64,000 bases of DNA from Atherinomorus stipes (lineage: Eukaryota; Chordata; Actinopteri; Atheriniformes; Atherinidae). Of this stretch, positions 46,807-57,711 are shown piece after piece (positions within the stretch are counted from its first letter, which is position 1; each line of letters begins with the position of its first letter). The notes beneath the pieces were generated by a model, which worked only from the letters and a program-made list of their open reading frames with translations, was not told the DNA's origin and did not search any database. The position numbers and the translations under genes were made by a program. The DNA lies in assembly GCA_023101725.1 (NCBI GenBank), contig JALJCO010010208.1, positions 358,499 to 422,498 of the forward strand. Direction: 5' to 3'.

Positions 46807-47644
46807 TGAACAGACCAAGATGAGCTGCATGTGTGTCTGATTATTAGAAACACAACTGCTGCTGTAATAATGACAAAAGTCAGCAGCTGCTTGTTGACTG
46901 GCTGGTGGCTGGATTTGGACACAACAATCCACAGATACACCTGCACTCAGTCTGTTGTCTTTCGACAGTACTTCATGTATAATAGATATTGTTTAGATAA
47001 ACTTTACAATTTATATTTACTGTTTTCCATAACCACGATTAACTGAAACATTCAGTAATAATTTAGTGATAAAATGAACTAATATTAGTGATGACTACAT
47101 ACATACAGTAGCAGTGATGATGAAGCTACACATCTGCAGCAGCTTCTAGAGCAGGAGTCTGCAACCTGTGGGTCCACAGCTGCAAGTGGCTCTTTGGACC
47201 TTCCACAATGGCTCTCAATAACTTTGACTAAAGATAATAAAGAACCAGCTTATATTTCAAAATACTGGAATATACATATTGGCATTTTTAATAACAGGTT
47301 TTAGCAGTTTTTTTTTTCTGGAATAATTATGTTGAATTTTCACAACATAATGACTCTAAAAGTAGCAGTAATAGTTTTAGATATATTTTTCTTGTCATTA
47401 GCTTGGAGATTAGGGTTTTTTCCTACATAGTTTCCCACAAATAGACATTTTTATCTATTCAATTTTTATACAGTTGAGTTCAATTGAAGATTGAAGAAAA
47501 TGTATCTATCCTGTTTTTTTCCCCCAAAGTTTTTATTTCAAAACCTACAAGTAGAATTAAAACTGAATTCTTTAAAATGACAGCAGTTTTTCTAAAGCGG
47601 TGTTATTAAAAAAAAATTGTAAACTGCCTTTTTCCAAAGGACAT
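46807..47644. other. Gene-free stretch with a hAT-like end
   Basis: At 47152 GCAGGAGTCTGCAACC followed by GTGGCTCTTTGGACC resembles the left end of the widespread vertebrate hAT repeat with CAGGGGTCxGCAACC termini; its right end is absent. The remainder is AT-rich without features. Confidence 0.45.
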
Positions 47645-47684
47645 GAAATATTTGCTCTAAACTCAAGTTTAGAGCAAATATTTC
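47645..47684. repeat. Near-perfect 40-bp palindrome
   Basis: The arm 47645-47663 (GAAATATTTGCTCTAAACT) is exactly complementary to 47666-47684, with only CA between. A weaker ACATG/CATGT match continues outside the arms. Confidence 0.97.
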
Positions 47685-48197
47685 TTATTCATGTTTAAAG
47701 TGCCAGTGGCATGAAATTCTTGGCAACCAAAAGTTGCCAGGAAGTTAGTTAGCCTACTGTTAGCACCAGCATACAATGACCGAGGTTCGGTGGGCGGGAT
47801 CAGAAGGCACGCTTACTTCATGGTGCTCTGGCAGAGAGGAGGCGGCAACAAGTGTCCCTAAATTATTTACTTCACCCATGACCCGAATTCAGTTAACAGT
47901 TAATACTAAAGATATATTACACTAGTTCTGCTCGTTAGATCTGTCTTTGTCTGACGTACAGTACAGAAACAGTGATGATGTTGATGATGATGAAGGCCTG
48001 ATTGCCTATGTACCCAGCCGAACACTCACGCACAACGGGAAGAATTATAAACTGGAATAATCACAAACATCAGTTACCTTCAGAGATAAAAGACACGAAC
48101 ATGATGAGAAACGTTTATTAGAAACTTTGTGTTTCTTCATGGTGGCTGGAAGCCGTTATAACCTCCTAAGGAGGAGACAGAGCTGCAGGGAGAATTT
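47685..48197. other. Gene-free stretch
   Basis: Mixed DNA without recognised frames or repeat ends. Confidence 0.4.
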
Positions 48198-48590
48198 ATT
48201 CAGAATTTCAGAATTTACTCAAAACGATGTCATTTAGTATATTATAATAGTAGATCGCATCCCTAGCAAGCACGCCGATGCACGTTCACGAAACTACGTG
48301 AGCCATGGCAGATGAGATCGCGCGTTCTCTTTTTCTTTCTTTCTTTGTTTTAAATCAATATCCAACCCCTCTTGGACCCTCTTGTGTTTGTCCCAGTTTG
48401 TCTGCAGCTCTGGCGCTCTCAGCAAAATGTAAACAGCGAATTTCTTCTTCTACGTTTGCATTATCGGCAGAGTAGGCTTCCGTAGTTTCATGAACGCGCA
48501 TATGCGTGCTTCGTGAAAGTAAGATGTACTACTGTTTAGGCTCTAAAAATATACTAAATGATGTCATTTCGAGTAAATTCTGGATGCTCC
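48198..48590. repeat. Large imperfect inverted repeat, probable fold-back element
   Basis: The left arm, about 48198-48310 (CAGAATTTACTC ... TCATTTAGTATAT ... CACGAAACTACG), matches the minus strand of about 48470-48590 in the same order of blocks, with gaps. The arms are roughly 110-120 bp and the loop about 160 bp. Ends of a MITE were not resolved. Confidence 0.75.
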
Positions 48591-49711
48591 CCACTCAGGA
48601 CACTTGGATTACATTGGACGAGCAGCATGGAGGAATATTGACAAGTTTTTGTGGACTTTTATGGATCTTTTTGGCTCAGACCCCAGCGAACTCCATTATA
48701 TGAAAGTTGGGGGGAAAAGAGAAGCCTTCCTGATTGCCGGCTGCATTTGAGATATTAAAAAAGTGCTCCAGAGTCTTGCTCACCACGAGGGTAAGTGGAA
48801 AATAAAGTTACATCATTCTGTGGGTGTACTATTCCTTAAACAGGTTCATGATGGTTTACTTTTGTAGCTGAGGAAACATTCCAGTTTTAATCACTTTAAC
48901 AGATCAGTGGCTCAGATCCACAGAGATCTTTTAGACTAATGATCATTCATGATGGACCAGTTCAGGAGGTAAAGCACTGATGGTCATTACCTCTGTATTT
49001 GTCTGGGCTTCTTTTCTTTATGTTCTTGGAGCCACTTTTTCTTTTTGATAACTTTTATGTGAATGTGAATTCTCTAGTTTTACTTGAGTGAGGATAAAAA
49101 ACATGTTATACAAAAGCATATCTTTTGCAGGGTGTTGCTGTTCAATACCAGCCACTTTTCACAGCCAATCAGCAAGTGTAGCTGGATGATTACTCAAATC
49201 CACAGAAGTGTGGAATTGGACAAATTGGAGTGTCTTTTCACCCGGCTCAGTGCTTCTTATGGTGTCAGGCTAAAATTGAACTACTCGAAGGCTAATTGTG
49301 TAAAAACTTGGAGTGCCTGCACCCGAGAGTTATGCAGAGAAGTGAATGTTACTATGGACAAAGACATATAATGACAATCAATTCCAGAGCAGTAAAAATT
49401 ACATGGAGCTGCTTTCAAATTCAAATCAAAAAGGAGCTTTTCAGAGAGCTGTGGCTGAAATAATTCAATATGCGCCTTTTTAACTATGTAGTGCCTCAAA
49501 ACCTAGAAATACCTAAGATTCATTGTTTGAAGCTTTTAAACTTACATTTTAACATTAATTCCACGGTCCCATTTTTCTTTCCTAACTGCTGTGAAAAAAG
49601 CATTGCACTATTTTCGATCAATAATAATGAAAAAAAATGTTTTATTTCTATCTAAAAAAAAAAACTGTGTTAACATGTACAAAATAAAAATATTAAAAAG
49701 ATATGCAAACA
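48591..49711. other. Gene-free stretch
   Basis: AT-rich DNA. Frames here lack domains. Confidence 0.45.
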
Positions 49712-49715
49712 TTAA

Positions 49716-49868
49716 AGGTAGAGTCCGAAGTCCCTCCAGCGTTTCTGTTTGCAAACAACAGTATTCAAACTTAGGGCTCCTCCCTCTCAGGCTAATGGCC
49801 ACCTCGATCTGGCCTGCATACTTCACCAGCACCCCAGCAAAGCATGGAGAGACTCGCTACAAACACCC
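49716..49868. mobile_element. Fragment of the TTAA-type family seen at 33276
   Basis: After TTAA (49712-49715) it starts AGGTAGAGTCCGAAGTCCCTCC and parallels 33276-33400. It is cut at the TTAA of the next element (49869-49872), so it was probably interrupted by that insertion. Confidence 0.6.
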
Positions 49869-49872
49869 TTAA

Positions 49873-51228
49873 AGTCCTGATGACACAACCTTAACTTTAA
49901 GTAACTTTGACATACAACAAAACACCAAGACAAAATAAGTAGTTCTGTGCAGTTAGAAGTTAATCAGATGTGTATTTACATAAATATCTGATGTTTAGGT
50001 GGCTCAGCTAAAGGCTAATAGGTTTTCAGTTGCGAAATGAGCCGCCATATTGTGTTTTCAGCGACATACAGAGTTGCGGTCCGCCCATTGAGTTACATGT
50101 ATAATCTAAGCCGTGGAAAACATGAAAGATGGCTCCAGAACAGCTACATTGGAACTGGGATGGGATCATCAGCCAGTTCAGAAAAGTGTGATAATGCTGA
50201 GGAATTTGGGGAAATCACATTTTACAAGCTAGAACCAGAGTAGAACTGTAGCCAGGCGCCTACAGCCTCTATCCCAGCCTCAGGTCCACTGGTTCAGCCA
50301 AAAGCCTGCGAGACCACACGGAGGGAACTCAGAACTGTAAGGAGCGACCCAGAACAACACAAGCAGACCCACAACTGTTAAGGAGCTACACTGGTTTGAA
50401 AGAGCCAGGCATGAGAGACATTCGTTCCCTGCGTTAGCTCGTGGCTAACGGCTAGCTGCGAGCTAGCCATGGTAAATAATTAGCCTTTTAAAAAATGAGA
50501 AGATAAAAACTTATGGTTCCAGTCGAGTTTTAAATAGCTCCCGTTCATAAAGGATGAGGATGGAAGGCAGGATGCATGTTTGGAAGCAGCTGGAGGAGAT
50601 CTGATGACCGGAGACGTTCCATATAACCGAGCCGCAGCTGTCTGTCGATCAGGAGCTGTTATGACCGATGTGATGAAGCAACGATGGTTGAAGAAAAATA
50701 TGTCAGGGGACATGATTGCAGTTTCATTGTGTTATAAGTCTCAACACGTTGGTGGCTGAACCTCCAGTAAACAGACGAAGACAGGAGAAACAAGCAGATG
50801 GGCTCCTGCTGCCTACTTTTTCCCAGTCAGTCCGAATCCGACCTGCTTCTATATCGTCTTTACAATAAAATTCTAAATCTGTAGGAAACCGAAATAAACT
50901 AACTCTGTACCTACAAGCTTTTAACCATTGACTGTCAATACTTTTGAAGGCTGAGTCAGTACTGTTTGTCTGTAAAACTGGAAAAGGAACTTAAAAACCG
51001 CAATGAAGCCATTGACTTCAATGTTAAATAAGCTGCGAAGACTCTGGCAGAAGTCACATCCGGTTCTGGCTCACAGCACCACAGTCTGGTCAGATGTGCT
51101 GAAAAGCAGCGATGTTTTCTAATAACTCATCTATGCAGCTGCGCTTGTTTCTGTTACATAGATCATCATGAAAAACGTTTTGGTCAATAAAACATGTCAA
51201 AAAATGTCAAAAATGTGTCATCAGCACT
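49873..51228. mobile_element. TTAA-flanked element derived from the 52-54 kb transposon
   Basis: TTAA lies at 49869-49872 and 51229-51232. The left end AGTCCTGATGACACA and the minus-strand right end AGTGCTGATGACACA match at 14 of 15 positions. The right 250 bp (50981-51228) and the segment around 50500-50740 are closely similar to 53500-53975 and 53270-53420, the non-coding and 5' coding parts of the Harbinger-type transposon. The catalytic part is absent. It therefore looks like an internally deleted derivative of that transposon. Confidence 0.75.
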
Positions 51229-51231
51229 TTA

Positions 51232-51788
51232 AGGCCCATTTATGCTCCCTTGCGCACGACAATAGCGACATCCATTTCATGTGTTGCCCTGTGTAGCTGC
51301 CTTCATACTTCCATGCGTCTTCTGTGTTGTGTGTATGGTTCATAAATCAGTTTTTCTGCCAGGCGGCAGCGCTTCCTGTCCCTGTGCCTTGGCGATATGA
51401 TGTTGTAGGTATGAGTGTATTTTCGGACAAACTCACACAGCCTCTCCTCAAAAGCTCCAGGCATGTCTACAGATGCTCTCCGTTTGTTCGGCATCTTCTT
51501 TCACAGGTGCCTTTACGGGGCTATTTGGCCGTGGCAGTTTTTGTGTTGTTTATGTTCCGGTTCCTCTTCTTCTTCTCTGGTTTATTCCTTTCGCTGGCCG
51601 CGTATCAGCTACACAGCTCAACACTGACCCCGTGGTTTCCAGTGGTATTGCTCTGCCTTCTGCGTCGAGTGACGGACCAAAAAGCCCCTCTAAAACACAC
51701 CAAATAATGTGCATAGCCAAAGCAGACGACAGACGAAACTGTCCATCCGTCTGCGTATCCGTCTTCTGCGTTGAGCATAAATGGGCCT
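51232..51788. mobile_element. PIF/Harbinger-type MITE with MADF-like remnant
   Basis: The ends AGGCCCATTTATGCTC and its exact reverse complement (16 of 16) are flanked by TTA at 51229-51231 and 51789-51791, the TWA duplication of PIF/Harbinger. The left TTA overlaps the TTAA that ends the preceding element. The 557-bp unit contains a minus-strand frame resembling the DNA-binding accessory protein of these transposons. Confidence 0.85.
51303..51494 (-). pseudogene. MADF/Myb-like accessory protein fragment
   Basis: A 63-codon frame with FEERLCEFVRKYTHTYN near residues 15-31 resembles the start of a MADF (Myb/SANT-like) domain, which begins with a run of the type LIxxVxxxPxLYN. PIF/Harbinger transposons carry such a second gene, whose product helps the transposase enter the nucleus and bind the ends. 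The similarity stops after about residue 40, and the domain core is missing, so this is a remnant. The assignment rests on this short motif and on the Harbinger-type ends. Confidence 0.55.
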
Positions 51789-51792
51789 TTAA

Positions 51793-52240
51793 TCAGTCCT
51801 TTGATAGTGCCTCACTTTTTTTTTTACACTTTTGTATTGCACCATGTCCTGTTTACACAAGATTTCAGCACATGCCACTTTTGCATTTGTTATTTTTGTC
51901 TTTTGATTGGTTTGACAGTAAAGCTTTAATTCTGTAAACAATGTTGTTTGTCCTTTCTGTTTTAAACTGGTTTATTTTAACGTTCTCAAATAGTTTGCAC
52001 TGTACATACATATTGCACATTAGTCCATAATTTTCATATTTTTTTTCCTGCATTCATAGTGACAACCACAATCAGATCAATGTGAATGGAAATACTTAAA
52101 AGGTATCAATTGTCCAACATAGCATCCAGATTTGCTGCAACTGTATTGCAGATGAGCTGGGCAGTGTTGAGTTTCTCTATTGTGGGCATTGCAGAGCAAG
52201 GTTGCAAATTCTTTTCCAGCACAGGTTTCCACTCAGGCAA
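51793..52240. other. Spacer or eroded left side of the Harbinger transposon
   Basis: AT-rich. No terminal repeat matching AGTGCTGATGACAC was found here, so the 3' side of the transposon is probably lost. Confidence 0.4.
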
Positions 52241-52249
52241 AAAGTTGTG

Positions 52250-53396
52250 TTTTTATATTTCACACAAATTGTGCAAAATACAACAAGCAGCCACAGCACT
52301 GGAGGTCAATGTCATTTCTCTTCATGAGATATCTCCAGCGCCCTTTCAACCAGCCAAGGGCATTCTCAAAGACCATTCTAGCAGAGCTCAGGGTGTGGGT
52401 GTAATGTGTTTGTTCCCTTGAGAGTTGATGATGCTGGGTGAATCCTTTCATCAACCACTTCTTCAGTAAGCAGTGTCCCCAATGAGATGCACAGGGATCT
52501 CCACCCGGTCCACCATCTTAGGTCTCTGTAAAGACACGACAGCAATGAAATGGTCACCTTCAATTCAATTCAGAAATAGTGTGGACAATACCCATTTTGA
52601 TAAATGATAAAATATACACACACATTCCTCTCTGGGATGTTTTGATGTTCCTTAGCAGTGATTAAAATATCTGAATTGGCAAACTCCCTAGCATCATGGG
52701 TACTTCCAGGCCAGCCTATGTACAGTATACATCTGTGAAACTGAAACAAAGAAAAGGAAGTGTTACAACACTGAACTAAAGAAGTGAACACACCCTTAGC
52801 TCTGACTTGCAATAGTTCTTTTGTTTTGTCAAATCGCTGCAAGATGCCTGCAAGATGATCGAATGCAAACCCTTTCTGTTGTAGTAGTCAGCTGGATTGT
52901 CCCTGGGGGCAATAATGGGAATATGCATCCTGTCTATAGCACCGGCGCATTGGGGATAACCACGCTCTCTAAATCCTGCAATCGAGGCAACCAGGTATTC
53001 TCCAGTTGGTAGGCAAATGAAACACTGGTATAGTATATCCACCAATGCATCTGTGACCTGCTTCACTAGGTTGCACACAGTCGACAGTCTAGCAACAAAC
53101 AGGAAGGAAATGGTGCAGTATTTCCCTGGGATTGTAAACAACCACAGAGCTATGGCAACCCTCTAGCGTGGCTCAGTGGGCTTTCAAAAGTATGTCATTT
53201 GCTGTGTTATGGCTGGAGCAAGGAGTTTGACTAGGGAGTCAAATGTGTCCCGGGTTCCATCCAAATGCTTAATTGTTGACAAAAAACCGGAGACATCCTC
53301 ATATAACCGAGCCGCAGCTGTCTGCCAATAGCAGGAGCTGTATGACCAACGGTGGTTGAAAAAGAATATTTCCAAGGAGATTAACCTTAGTTTCAT
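52250..53396 (-). pseudogene. HARBI1-like PIF/Harbinger transposase pseudogene
   Basis: Read from 53396 down: FFFNHRWSYSSCYWQTAAARLYE, then DTFDSLVKLLAPAI, then two in-frame stops (TGA 53184-53186, TAG 53163-53165) within an otherwise continuous RVAIALWLFTIPGKYC...STVCNLVKQVTDAL helix-turn-helix region. Next come CAGAIDRMHIPIIAP (first catalytic Asp, codon 52932-52934), NPADYYNRKGLHSIILQ, a probable 66-bp intron (52741-52806), YIGWPGSTHDAREFANSDI (second Asp, 52693-52695) and, near 52250-52454, VFENALGWLKGRWRYLMKRND (Glu, 52364-52366). The full DDE triad is therefore still present, but the stops, a 5-bp duplication near 52728 and further frame changes abolish a product. Such enzymes cut and paste at TWA targets. 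Confidence 0.9.
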
Positions 53397-53539
53397 TGTG
53401 TTCGAAGTCTTAACACGCTGGTGCCTGAAGTTTCAGTGAACAGATGCTTTTACCAGTTAACTGTCAACACAATTTGAAGGCTGAGTCGTTACTGTTTGTC
53501 TGTAAAACTGGAAAAGGAACTTAAAAACCGCAATGAAGC

Positions 53540-53744
53540 AAATGTATCTATCTGCGGCTTGCAACCCAGTGGGCGTGTCCTATAGTGGGCGTGCCGCATT
53601 GTGGGTGGGTCTAGTTAGGTTTAGGGGAAGGGTCAGGGGTAGGGCTAGATTTTACCGTGCTCTCATTGGCCTGGTGGGTGTGTCGTCGAGTAACGTCACA
53701 CTACGACACGCCCCTGTCTTGCGAGCCACAGATAGACCCTTCTC
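53540..53744. mobile_element. Small MITE inserted in the Harbinger element
   Basis: Subterminal inverted repeats TCTATCTGCGGCTTGCAA and (minus strand) TCTATCTGTGGCTCGCAA differ at two of 18 positions. The direct repeat CAATGAAGC lies on both sides (53531-53539, 53745-53753), and the related element near 51.0 kb has this word only once, giving the empty site. An 8-9 bp duplication fits hAT or Mutator-like elements. Confidence 0.85.
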
Positions 53745-53979
53745 CAATGAAGCCACTTCAATGTTAAATAAGCAGCGAAGAAGAGGCTCTTGCAGACGTC
53801 ATATCCGGTTTTGGCCCACAGCGCCACAGTCTGGTCAGATGTGCTGAAAAAACAGCAATGCTTTCTAATTACTCATCTATGCAGCTGCGCTTGTTTCTGT
53901 TACATAGATCATCATGAAGGACGTTTTGGTCAATGAAACATGGTAAAAAAATGTCAAAAACGTGTCATCCGCACTTTAA

Positions 53980-56900
53980 GGTCAGTGTCTGATGACCACA
54001 AAGACATGGAATATAATCCTTCTGTGGAAATACTATGGGATGATGAGAGACAATGGCACGAGTAGGAGGCAGAACTGAATTGATCAGCAGGGAATTAAGG
54101 TAAGCACGGTGCCAACCACTTTACTTGTTTGAACACCTAATTGATCCATTTCTCCAAGAAAAGCAACCCTTAAAAAAAAAAAAAGAGGAAAATGATTGCC
54201 GCTGCTGGCTGAAAGTTTCCTGAGTCTGGTGGGCGTTTAAAGGTTATTATTTTTTTCCTCCTTTTCTTTTCTAGTGCTTAACCCTGTGTAAATACCAAAC
54301 ATAATTTGGGTGTCAAAAATGCCCCCGACGCCCAAAGTTGGACGCTGTGTCACTAAAAAGTAAGACTCTTAATTTGCAGCATCTTGACGCCCCCGACGCG
54401 CGTTGAGGGATGTCCAGCCAAGGTGTGCTCGACGCGCCTGGGGAGGAGCCCTGCCTTCTACTTTTTCCTTTCACCGGTCTGTTTGCACAGAGAGAGGGGC
54501 TCGGCTTTATGTAATAAACAAAGCTAGGGAACGTCGTCTTCGGGCATCTCTGCTCTGTGTCTGGGTTCACCAGATGATTCCAGGTGTTCTGAGAGTGATG
54601 AGTTTCACCGTTTACTTCAGGAGCTGCACGCTGACGAGGGGCACTTTCAGCTGTCTGATCCAGCCCAGTTTAACAACCCGCTGTCCCGATACGGGGCAGC
54701 ATTATAAGCCCATTACATCCCATCGGCACAGCAGGTCATCAAACCGCCGTTCAGAAACTGGGACCGGATGCAGATCACAGTTTTTCCTCCTCTGTCTTCA
54801 GAGAGTGATTCCCATGGTTCTTGGTGTTTCCCGTCCTGTCATAAAATGTGTGTCTGTGTCATGACATTGAGTTGCTCTGATTGGTTGACGCCGAAGTTCA
54901 GATTTTCCAACTCCGGCATCTGCCGCCTGTGACGTGCGCCAAATGCTCAAAATCTCAAAACTCGACACGCGAAACGTGCATAACGCGTCTAGGCGCATAT
55001 TACTCGTTGCTGATAAATACTCATTTTTTCTCTGCATCTACCTTATTATTGCATGCTGTGCTGTTTTCTACCAAACCAATATGTGCAGGACTCTAATTTT
55101 AAAACTAACTTTATAAATGAGCTGATAGTAGTTAAAATCATCTTAAAACGAATGTCTTATCAGTAATTTTACTTTCAGTTTGGGGAATTTTCCTGTTAAA
55201 CTCCAGTTGTGATTTTATTTTCATCAGCATTAGTCCCCTAAAAAGGGGTCATATTCATTCATCGGCGTTTCTATAGAGAGATATTATATTTGCCCTCTCT
55301 TCTTGGCCAATATATTATTAAAGCATGCCTCCCAGAAGACCACTCCAGCCACAAGGTTGCCATGGTTACCATCCCTGTACCAATACCTTTTATGAGTTCC
55401 GTGGACATCACCTCCTAATTACTTTCTGAGAACAAATTCTCATTTCAAATATATCCAGCTTTACTTCTAGTCATTATGTTAGAAGAAAAAGGTGCCAACT
55501 GTCGGGGTAGGGTGCACATGAAGGTATGTCAAAATGCAATGTGTTTTTAGACCTGCTCAAAGCTGAGATCCAGGATGATGCAACTAGAAAGAAACTTCTC
55601 CAGATAACAAGTGTTGAGTTTTAAAATGCCCTTTAGATGGTCAATAAAGGCTCATAGCACTGATGTAGCAAACATAGTTTTGGGGGGCGACAGTCTGCTC
55701 CACTTCAGATACAGAGCCTCTCTGTTCCCATAAAATTCAGCTTCACTTCAGGGAAAATATTCCGTTATCCTAGTCACAACCAGCATGACCCAGAAAACCC
55801 AAGGGATCGTCATGATTAATGTCATGCGCCCCTGTTCCATATTCTAAGAGCTTTTTCCACTCAGACATAATTGCTTTCACACAAAACCACATTATTGTGA
55901 CACCTGAACAGATAATTGGGGTTCTCTGTGTATGGGTTTCATTTATTATTGTAACAATAACGTACACATTTTTATTTTAATAACTTCTCTCAGAGGCCTG
56001 GTGACTTGTGGTTTGAAGATAACTCTTGATACTCTTCTCTGGTGCATTTGTCTTGTTGACATCAAATTAAACATTCAGAACGACAAGTTAATAGGTACTG
56101 CAAATAAGCAATCAAAGCCAATGTAGCTATTTATTCTGAGCTATAGTTCTCTTATCTTCAGTTAATCTCACTCTCAATCACACACCATCTGCTGTTGGCA
56201 GTGGCCTCCAACACATGCATTATTTACCACAGCTTGAGTTGCTTCAAATGACAATGCTAGAAATGACAATCCTACTATATTGGAAATGATGTACCACTTA
56301 AAACTGAAGTCAATAGTACATATGACATGATTTAAAGCATAGTGCAAGGATCAAATGTGCTAGGTTTTTTTGACAACAGAAATATCAAACATTGTTAGTC
56401 TAATTGCAGTACATAGATGTCAGAACCCCCTTTCTTAGCATTTCCATGGCTTGAAATCTTTTGTGAGGAAAAAAGAAAAAAAGTTAATTGGCTTCAAGCT
56501 TAAATGAGGCAACTATTATGCTCCCAAATTTCCCATATGAGAGGTGGTTTGTTACTGTATTTATATAACAGCAGAGGTCACAACTCTCCACATTTTTGTG
56601 TTTGAAAGGAAAGCCAATAGCTAACCTCCTCTGAGTATTAACCTGGCTGCCAACATGACACAGAGCTCTAAAGTTCTGCTGAAATCTGCTGAGTCTGTTA
56701 AACTTTGTTATAACTATTTTGTGTGGCTTCTGAGTGTGAGGGTTGCATACCGGCCTGTCCCAATGGAAGAAATCTGACTGGTGCTTGACTGTGTACAGAA
56801 ATTGCCTTGTGTTGCCAGAGTCTGATTTGCAATACCACTGGTGACATGACACCTACACGCAGCTGCCAAACTCATCAAAGAAGCACATTTTCACTTAAAA

Positions 56901-57572
56901 TTAGTGTAACAGTCATTCTTCATGGTGTCAAACCGTGCGTTTGCTGAGCTGTCAAGTCACCAAGAATGTGAGAAAATCAACAGACAGCATGTTTTAATTA
57001 ACAGGCTTCATATTGGTTTGAACCACTGCCATTTCTTTATATGTTTCTAAACTGTGTCAGTCTGAAGTTATCAACATAAAATTTGGTGCAGAGAAAAGAT
57101 TAACACCAAATTGAACTTGAAAGCAGAGTGATATTTCCTGTCCCTTTGCTGGCAGGTGTCAACATGTGTCACAGCTGTGTCTGCAGCTGTGTCTCAGAGT
57201 TTGTAATGCTGAAAGACAGCCCTCTCTCCATCTCTTCCAACTTTCTTATCTCAGAGACAGTTAATCACAGACCATGAGAGCTACTTTGATTTTCCAAATG
57301 CATTTTCAGCTTGAAAAAACATCACCTAAAATGGGGCAGGGTTAAAAAGCTAAACTTAGAGTATACTGTAACAATGCGATCTGGCCACAAATGGTTTCAT
57401 AAATGTAGGAAATAACAGGATGATTTTTTCACAATTTAATGGCTTTGTTGGGGTTTTTTTTATACCTGCTCTTTTGTCAGCTCTCAAGGCTTATCCTCAC
57501 AGGGCAAGATACCCTCCCTGCAGTTTGTTGTTTGAGCACATTCAAAAGCAGACAATACAGAAAGGTGACAAA
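53980..57572. other. Gene-free stretch
   Basis: At 54234 TTTAAAGGTTATT could be the start of another TTAA-type element, but no partner end is evident. A G+C-rich, CpG-containing stretch (54320-54960) holds a 153-codon plus-strand frame (54403-54864) without a known domain. The rest is AT-rich. No gene. Confidence 0.45.
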
Positions 57573-57711
57573 AAGGTAGCTCCTTTGTTTCCTGTTTTTC
57601 ATTACTGGACGAACTGATTAATCCAGGTGTGTCTGGCCAGTTAATAAGGTCAGGCACACCTGGGTTAATCCGTTCGTCCAGTAATGAGACAGGAAACAAA
57701 GGAGCTACCTT
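57573..57711. mobile_element. Palindromic MITE of about 139 bp
   Basis: The left arm from 57573 (AAGGTAGCTCCTTTGTTTCC) and the right arm ending 57711 are reverse-complementary over about 60 bases with few mismatches, leaving a loop of roughly 16 bases. The arms include ACTGGACGAAC and CCAGGTGTG words seen in common fish MITEs. No target duplication was resolved and there is no coding capacity. Confidence 0.85.

Larger units (their letters stand above)
52245..53975 (-). mobile_element. PIF/Harbinger transposon remnant
   Basis: It contains a HARBI1-like transposase pseudogene (52250-53396) and, upstream of it on the minus strand, non-coding sequence ending at AGTGCGGATGACACG next to TTAA (53976-53979). 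A 205-bp MITE (53540-53744) is inserted in the non-coding part. The opposite terminus is missing. Confidence 0.8.
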
